From a bacterium (GTDB lineage Bacteria; Planctomycetota; UBA1135; GCA-002686595), in assembly GCA_030428965.1 (NCBI GenBank), contig JAUIEE010000005.1, positions 1 through 33,802 of the forward strand: a stretch of DNA of 33,802 nucleotides, written 5' to 3'. The stretch's first letter is position 1. Each line of letters starts with the position of its first letter. The notes under the pieces were generated by a model. It was not told where the DNA came from. It was given only the letters and a program-made list of their open reading frames with translations, and made no database searches. The translations under genes were made by a program, and so were the position numbers. Of this stretch, positions 28,154-33,802 are shown piece after piece.

Positions 28154-29167
28154 GTGCCCAGACCCGTTTCCAATCCCCCCAATCCCTGGGAGTCCACCCA
28201 CGTCGAGTGGCTGGAGGATCCGCCCCAGGCGCGCCTGGAGGTCTTCGAGGAGCAGGCCAAGAGCATGCTCTCGGAGAATCACAGCCCCGACGTTCCCTTT
28301 CGCTGGGGTGTGAACCCCTACCGCGGCTGCCAGCACGCCTGCGCCTACTGCTACGCGCGCCCGAGTCACCAGTGGCTGTCCTTCGGGGCCGGGACGGATT
28401 TCGATCGCAAGATCGTGGTCAAGAAGAACGCACACGAGTGCCTGCGCCGCCAGCTCACGCGCCGCGGATGGAAGCGCGAGGTCCTGGCCTTCTCCGGCAT
28501 CACCGACTGCTACCAACCGCTCGAGGCCTGCTACCGACTGACCCAGCGCTGCCTGCGGGTCTGCCTGGACACCCGCACCCCCGTCGCCGTCATCACCAAG
28601 GCCGCCCTGGTTCAGCGGGACCGTGAGCTCCTGGCCGAGATCCACCGGCGCGCGGGGGCCGTGGTCCACGTCAGCATCCCGTTCCTGGATGCGGAGCTGG
28701 CCCGCAAGATCGAACCCGGAGTCTCGTCCCCCGCCCGTCGCTTCGAGACCCTGGCACGACTCTCGGAAGCTGGAGTTCCCACCGGGATCGCCATCGCGCC
28801 GCTCATCCCGGGCCTCAACGAGAGCGACATTCCGGGCCTGTTGTCCCGGGCCAGGGCTGCCGGGGCGACCCACGCCTTCCTGACCCTGCTGCGCTTGCCC
28901 AGGGAGGTCTTGCCCGTCTTCGTCGAGCGTCTGCAAGAGGCCGTCCCCGAGCGCGCCCAGCGGGTCCTGTCCGGGCTGCGCGACATGCGGGGTGGAAGCC
29001 TGCGGGACTCCCGTTTCGGCCACAGGATGGAGGGGCAGGGTGCTCGCTTCGAGACGGCCCGCCGCCAGTTCGAGATCCACTGCCGCCGACTCGGGTTGGC
29101 CTGGAAGGAGGTCTCCGTCCTCCGCCCCGCCCTTCCCCGGGCCCGCGGCTTGTTCGACTCCCCCTAG
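28154..29167 (+). CDS. PA0069/SplB-like radical SAM protein
   Basis: RWGVNPYRGCQHACAYCYARPSHQWL (Cx3Cx2C), ITDCYQPLEACYRLTQRCLRV, GVPTGIAIAPLIPGLNESDIP. GTG start at 28154. Confidence 0.9.
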   Translation: MPRPVSNPPNPWESTHVEWLEDPPQARLEVFEEQAKSMLSENHSPDVPFRWGVNPYRGCQHACAYCYARPSHQWLSFGAGTDFDRKIVVKKNAHECLRRQLTRRGWKREVLAFSGITDCYQPLEACYRLTQRCLRVCLDTRTPVAVITKAALVQRDRELLAEIHRRAGAVVHVSIPFLDAELARKIEPGVSSPARRFETLARLSEAGVPTGIAIAPLIPGLNESDIPGLLSRARAAGATHAFLTLLRLPREVLPVFVERLQEAVPERAQRVLSGLRDMRGGSLRDSRFGHRMEGQGARFETARRQFEIHCRRLGLAWKEVSVLRPALPRARGLFDSP

Positions 29168-29204
29168 AATTCCGTCCTCGTTCGCCGCCGCTACACTGCC
29201 CCAG

Positions 29205-30362
29205 ATGGCTCCTTCCGAACGCCAGAGCGTGCTCCAGATCGCCCTGCTCGAACCCTACGCAGCCCGCTCGCACCGGTCCTTCGCCCGTGGACTGGGCGCC
29301 CACTCGCGCCATCGACTGGAGACCTTGAGCCTGCCGGCCCGCGCCTGGAAGTGGCGCATGCGCACCGCCGCGATCCACTACGCGCGCGAGCTCACCCGGC
29401 GGCCGCCGTTCGACGTTGTCCTCGTGTCGGACTACGTCAACCTGGCCGAGCTGCTCGCCCTGCTTCCCTCGTCCCATCGTCGCCCCGCGTTCCTCGGCTA
29501 CTTCCACGAGAACCAGCTGACCTACCCTCTCCAGGAAGGGGAGGCACGCGACCACCACTTCGCCCTGACCCACCTCTACTCGCTCCTGTCGGCCGAGTTC
29601 TCGTGGTTCAACTCCTGCTACCACCGCGACACTTTCCTGGAGGCCCTGGCCAACCTCCTGACCCACGTGCCGGACGTGGAGGTACGCGCGAGCCTGGAGG
29701 ACGTGCGCCGCCGTTCCGCCGTTCTGCCCCTGGGCACCGACGTGCGCAAGGGAAGGCTTCGCCAGAGCGAGGTCCCGACCATCCTCTGGAACCACCGCTG
29801 GGAGTACGACAAGGATCCGGGCACCTTCGTACGCACCCTGGAAGAGCTCGCCCCGGTGGAGGACTTTCGCGTGCTCCTGCTCGGGGAACGCTTCCGCGAG
29901 ATTCCCCCCGAGCTCGATCGACTCAGGCAGAAGCTCGGGGACCGCGTCGAGACCAACGCCTTCGTGGAGGACGAGGCCGCCTACCGCGCGCTCCTGGCTC
30001 GGGCCCACATCACCGTATCCACGGCGCGCCACGAGTTCTTCGGCCTGGGCACGCTGGAAGCCCTGCGCTCGGGAGCCCTCCCGGTCTTGCCCGCGGACCT
30101 GGCCTACCCTGAGCTCCTGCCCGACGACGAGGCCTTGAGGCGCTCCTACCTCTACCCCCGCAAAGAAGGCCCCGCGGCCTGCCTCCGACGCGCGCTGGCC
30201 CAGGTCCGCGGCCACGGCGATCTCGTGGCCAGGCAGCGCATCCTCGACGGCACGGACGCGTTCACCTGGGATGAGGTCGCCGCGCGCTTCGACGCCGCCT
30301 TCGAGGCGTTCGCCGAACGCTCCAGGCGAACGCCCGGTGCCCGAAGGGAGGAAGTTTCTTGA
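29205..30362 (+). CDS. DUF3524-containing glycosyltransferase, homologous to tRNA-queuosine alpha-mannosyltransferase (GTDC1/QTMAN)
   Basis: LEPYAARSHRSF, LPARAWKWRMRTAAIHYA, YFHENQLTYPLQ, WNHRWEYDKDPGTF, STARHEFFGLGTLEALRSGALPVLPADLAYPELLP match GTDC1/QTMAN motifs along the whole length. Confidence 0.9.
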   Translation: MAPSERQSVLQIALLEPYAARSHRSFARGLGAHSRHRLETLSLPARAWKWRMRTAAIHYARELTRRPPFDVVLVSDYVNLAELLALLPSSHRRPAFLGYFHENQLTYPLQEGEARDHHFALTHLYSLLSAEFSWFNSCYHRDTFLEALANLLTHVPDVEVRASLEDVRRRSAVLPLGTDVRKGRLRQSEVPTILWNHRWEYDKDPGTFVRTLEELAPVEDFRVLLLGERFREIPPELDRLRQKLGDRVETNAFVEDEAAYRALLARAHITVSTARHEFFGLGTLEALRSGALPVLPADLAYPELLPDDEALRRSYLYPRKEGPAACLRRALAQVRGHGDLVARQRILDGTDAFTWDEVAARFDAAFEAFAERSRRTPGARREEVS

Positions 30363-31105
30363 AGAGCACGACCCAGCCTGCGGTGCGCCTGGTCACCTAC
30401 AACATCCACAAGGGCATCGGCGGCGTGGATCGCAAGTACCGCCCCGAGCGCATCGTCGAGGTCCTGGCCCCCTGCCGAGCCGACTTCATCTTCCTCCAGG
30501 AAGTCGACGACGGAGTTCCGCGCTCCCGCGCTCATCGCCAGGTCGAGCTGTTCTCCGAGGCCCTGGACATGCCCCACCATGCCTGGGGCCCCAACGTCCG
30601 CCTGCGCAAGGGATGCTACGGGAACGCGATCCTGAGTCGTCATCCGTTCGATCACAGCGAGAACATCGACCTGACCATTCGACCGAAGAAGGCCCGCGGA
30701 GCCCTGCACGCGCGACTGAACCTGCCCCTGGAGGACGGAGAGCACCGTCGTCTGTGGCTCTTCAATGCGCACCTGGGCCTGAGCGGACAGGAACGGCGGG
30801 CTCAGCTGCGGCATCTGTTGACCTGGCTGCGCCACCACCGTGTCTCCCGGGACACGGGCGTGGTCCTGGGGGGAGACCTCAACGACGTCTTCGGGCGGCT
30901 CGGCCCCGTGGTGCTCCAGCCGGAGGGATTCCGCGGAGTCGCGCGACCTGCGGCCACCTTCCCGGCCGCGCGCCCCCTTCGGGCGCTGGACCGTGTCTTC
31001 GTGCGCGGGCCCCTGGCCCTTCATCGCTGCTACCCCAGTCGCCTGGAGCTCGCTCGTCAGGCGTCGGACCACCTGCCGCTGATCTCCATCCTGCGGCTGA
31101 CCTAG
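30359..31105 (+). CDS. Endonuclease/exonuclease/phosphatase (EEP) family protein
   Basis: VRLVTYNIHKGIGG, DFIFLQEVDDG, GNAILSRHP, GVVLGGDLND, LDRVFVRG, SDHLPL. TTG start overlaps the upstream stop. Confidence 0.9.
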   Translation: MKSTTQPAVRLVTYNIHKGIGGVDRKYRPERIVEVLAPCRADFIFLQEVDDGVPRSRAHRQVELFSEALDMPHHAWGPNVRLRKGCYGNAILSRHPFDHSENIDLTIRPKKARGALHARLNLPLEDGEHRRLWLFNAHLGLSGQERRAQLRHLLTWLRHHRVSRDTGVVLGGDLNDVFGRLGPVVLQPEGFRGVARPAATFPAARPLRALDRVFVRGPLALHRCYPSRLELARQASDHLPLISILRLT

Positions 31106-31153
31106 TCGAGGGAGGCGGGTGAATCCTGGTGTGGGTTCATCCATCCCCCGCCA

Positions 31154-32023
31154 CTAGGCGGACGGCCTGCGACGGAGGCGCGCAACGAGCAGCGAGGTCA
31201 GGACCGCCGCCCCGAAGAGCCAGAGCCCCGGGCGCGGATCGATCACGACCAGGCCTCCCAGTTTTCGGAACACGACGAAGAAGGCCAGGGCGAACACATC
31301 CGCCATCAACCACGGCTCCAGAGCATGGGTCAAGGCCTGAGCCCGCCCCACCGCTCCCCGACGGCCGGCTCCCCAGGCAACGAGAACGGCCAGGAGCCAG
31401 AGAACGGGCGTCAGGATCACGAAGGCGACTACCACGAGAGCCAGCAGGATCTCGCCCTCGATCAACAACTCCCCGACGCCCCCGAGGATCGAGTAGTCCC
31501 GATCCCAGAAGACCCACTTCTCGACCTTCATGAGCGGCAGGTAGAGCCCACCCCCCAGGAGCACCAGGGCCACCGCACCCACGACGGGGACGATGGGCGA
31601 CGATGCTCCGGTCTCCTTCTCTTCCGAGGGAGCCTCGCACAGGGCACGAATCGAAAGATGGGTGGTCACCATGGAAAGAAGGATCGCGGCCGCGAACACG
31701 TAGATGCCGGGCCGCGCCGAAGCTCCTGACGGGAGTCCCAGATTGAGGGTCCCGACCAGGAGGACGACGACGAAGACGTCGAGCATCGACCACCTGCCGA
31801 GGGCCTCGAGCTGCCGCAGGAGGCGATCGGTAGCCCGGTTCGTCATGTCGCGCCCCCACACGAGGACCAGGGCGACAAGCTTGGCGACCGGGAACAGGAT
31901 CGAGAAGACCAGGATGAGCAGGGCCAGCCCGGGATGCCCGTGGCGGGCGAGATCGACGATCCCTCCGACCACGGAGTAGGTGTCCTCGTAGACGCCCAGC
32001 TGCTTCGTATCGATCACGGGCAA
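31154..32023 (-). CDS. PqiA-like inner-membrane protein; true start possibly further upstream
   Basis: YSVVGGIVDLARHGHPGLALLILVFSILFPVAKLVALVLVW...GRWSMLDVFVVVLLVGTL...HALEPWLMADVFALAFFVVF; two PqiA-type repeats. The frame stays open upstream (IYSRPLAPALIAITFGLLVIGLFLPVID). Confidence 0.82.
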   Translation of the reverse strand: MPVIDTKQLGVYEDTYSVVGGIVDLARHGHPGLALLILVFSILFPVAKLVALVLVWGRDMTNRATDRLLRQLEALGRWSMLDVFVVVLLVGTLNLGLPSGASARPGIYVFAAAILLSMVTTHLSIRALCEAPSEEKETGASSPIVPVVGAVALVLLGGGLYLPLMKVEKWVFWDRDYSILGGVGELLIEGEILLALVVVAFVILTPVLWLLAVLVAWGAGRRGAVGRAQALTHALEPWLMADVFALAFFVVFRKLGGLVVIDPRPGLWLFGAAVLTSLLVARLRRRPSA

Positions 32024-32100
32024 GAAGAGCCCGATGACCAGGAGACCGAAGGTGATGGCGATCAGGGCCGGCGCCAGGGGCCGGCTGTAGATTTCGCCCC

Positions 32101-33420
32101 TCAGGGTTCCACGCGCAGGGAGTGCAGGACCGTGCCGTCGTGTCCGGAGAAGACCTGGGCATGGACCGCGGCGTGGGGCCCGGACCCGACGACGACGTCG
32201 CCGAAGCCATCCTGGTTGACGTCCCCCGCGGAAGAAACGGAAACGCCGAAGCAGTCGTCTTTCTCGGAGCCTTCGAGCGAGAAGAGCACGTCGCCCCCGT
32301 TGCCCGAGACCACGATCGCCCGACCGGGACGTGCCATGGGCTCACGCACCTTCTGGAAGCGCTCCCCCAGGGGCAGACCGTCGGCTCCGAAGAGCCAGGG
32401 AAAGCCCGGGTCTCCGATGATCATGTCCGCGAAGCCGTCGCCGTTCACGTCGCCGGCGCCATCGACCGCTCCACCGAAGCACCATCCATCTTCGCCGGCC
32501 GCATCCCCGTCGAACTGGAAGATCTTGTCTCCACTCTTCGAGTCGACCACCCAGACGCATTCCTTCTCGGCCCAGGGCATGCCGACGATGACGTTGCTCA
32601 TGCCGCTCTGGTTCACGTCCCCCGCCGTGCGCACGACCCATCCGAAACGGCCGCCCTCTTCCTCGGGACGCAGGGTGGCGATTTCACTCCCCTTGCGTCC
32701 CGAGAAGACCCGTGCGTAGTTGCCGCCCCAGGCTCCGACGACCACATCGGAGGAACCGTCTCCCAGGGTGCTTCCGGCGGAATCGACCGAGAAACCGAAC
32801 AGGTCCCCGTGCTCGTCGCCGAAGAACTCGTGGATGGCCTTGCCCTTCTTCCCGTCGAAGACTCGCGCCCGGCCGACCACGTCCTCCTTCTTCTTGCGCT
32901 TGGCGTAGGGCGCCCCGACGATGAAGTCCTGGGCGGCGTTCTGGTCGACGTCGCCGGCCGTGTTCACCGACCAGCCGAAGCGCTCGCCCTCCTCGTCCCC
33001 GCCGATCTCGTGCATCAGCTTGCCGGTGCGCCCGGAGTACACGTAGACCACGCCGGTACGCTTCTTCTTGTAGACGCCCAGCGGAGCGCCCACGATGAAG
33101 TCCGCGGCCCCGTCCGCATCCGCGTCCCCGGCACCGGCCGCCGAGAGTCCGAAGAGAGCCCCCTCTTCCTCGCCGCGAACGGTGTAGAGCACGCTGCCGT
33201 CCTTGCCGGAAAAGACCGTCGCGCTGCCGAACTTCTCGTCGGCCGTGTCCCACCAGGCCCCGACGATGATGTCGGTGAAGCCATCGAGGTTCACGTCTCC
33301 GGCGGAATTGACGCAGGCTCCGTTTTGACTCGGATCGAGCCCGGGGGCCTGGGCCGAAAGAACGGGGAATCCCGTTCCGGCGAGGACGAAGAGCAGGGTT
33401 GAATACTTGGCGAATCCCAT
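32101..33420 (-). CDS. Secreted FG-GAP/integrin-alpha-type beta-propeller protein
   Basis: Signal peptide MGFAKYSTLLFVLAGTGFPVLSA, then repeated SAGDVNLDGFTDIIVGA / TAGDVDQNAAQDFIVGAP / SAGDVNQDGFGDVVVGS blades. Confidence 0.93.
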   Translation of the reverse strand: MGFAKYSTLLFVLAGTGFPVLSAQAPGLDPSQNGACVNSAGDVNLDGFTDIIVGAWWDTADEKFGSATVFSGKDGSVLYTVRGEEEGALFGLSAAGAGDADADGAADFIVGAPLGVYKKKRTGVVYVYSGRTGKLMHEIGGDEEGERFGWSVNTAGDVDQNAAQDFIVGAPYAKRKKKEDVVGRARVFDGKKGKAIHEFFGDEHGDLFGFSVDSAGSTLGDGSSDVVVGAWGGNYARVFSGRKGSEIATLRPEEEGGRFGWVVRTAGDVNQSGMSNVIVGMPWAEKECVWVVDSKSGDKIFQFDGDAAGEDGWCFGGAVDGAGDVNGDGFADMIIGDPGFPWLFGADGLPLGERFQKVREPMARPGRAIVVSGNGGDVLFSLEGSEKDDCFGVSVSSAGDVNQDGFGDVVVGSGPHAAVHAQVFSGHDGTVLHSLRVEP

Positions 33421-33529
33421 GGGGGTGCCTCCTGGGTTGAGGAAGGGACCCCCAACCTCGCATTCGGCTTCTTGGGGCGCAAGCCCGGGACAAGCCGAGT
33501 CAGGACTCCGCTCCCTACCTTCCCAGCCG

Positions 33530-33802
33530 ATGCCCCTCCCCCTTCCGAACGCCGCCACCCGACCCGAGGCCCCCTCGGATCGCTTGATCCACACCCTGAT
33601 GGCGCTGCTTTGCCTGATCTGGGGCAGCACCTACCTCGTCATCCGCCAGGGTCTGGGGGATCTGCCCCCCTTCAAGGCGGCGGGCTACCGCTTTTTTTGC
33701 GCCTTCCTGATGTTCTCGGTGCTGGCTCCGTTGCTCTCGAAGCGCGAGGGCGGAGAGACCCCACGGGGCGGACTGGTCCTCGGCATGGGTCTTTTGACAA
33801 CC
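33530..33802 (+). CDS. EamA/DMT-family transporter, N-terminal fragment (runs off right edge)
   Basis: DRLIHTLMALLCLIWGSTYLVIRQGLGDLPPFKAAGYRFFCAFLMFSVLAPLL, typical EamA N terminus; open to the end of the window. Confidence 0.85.
   Translation, partial: MPLPLPNAATRPEAPSDRLIHTLMALLCLIWGSTYLVIRQGLGDLPPFKAAGYRFFCAFLMFSVLAPLLSKREGGETPRGGLVLGMGLLTT

Overview
GC-rich 33.8 kb bacterial window. The FG-GAP, HDOD, FecR and NHL gene content is loosely reminiscent of Planctomycetota or related marine lineages, but that is only a weak inference. At the left end, a large minus-strand NRPS ORF (GTG start at 9014) runs off the window edge. The supplied ORF track misses it; the track's long plus-strand ORFs there, including the 1732-aa one, are antisense shadows. 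My reading gives FAAL - carrier protein - C - A - PCP - E - C - A(partial), i.e. a lipo-initiated (N-acylated) peptide assembly line. A translationally coupled FIST sensor / cytoplasmic hybrid histidine kinase pair lies immediately upstream. The rest is mostly short operons: M50 protease with CBS domains; DUF429; pentapeptide-repeat/K+-channel fusion overlapping an HDOD protein; cysteine dioxygenase plus a cupin; gltX with a zf-HC2/FecR protein and an NHL propeller; adenosine deaminase plus an esterase; queF with a TMTC-like membrane protein; DUF3825-like and DUF4863 genes; a PA0069/SplB-like radical SAM protein with a DUF3524/QTMAN-type glycosyltransferase and an EEP phosphatase; PqiA-like; FG-GAP propeller; and a partial EamA transporter. 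The best candidates for something undescribed are (1) an ORF-free, strongly structured, self-terminated small RNA unit at about 18310-18458, and (2) a bacterial homologue of the queuosine-tRNA mannosyltransferase (GTDC1/QTMAN) in a tight cassette with a radical SAM protein and an EEP phosphatase, about 5 kb from queF. No database searches or folding calculations were run. All family calls come from motif reading of translations.
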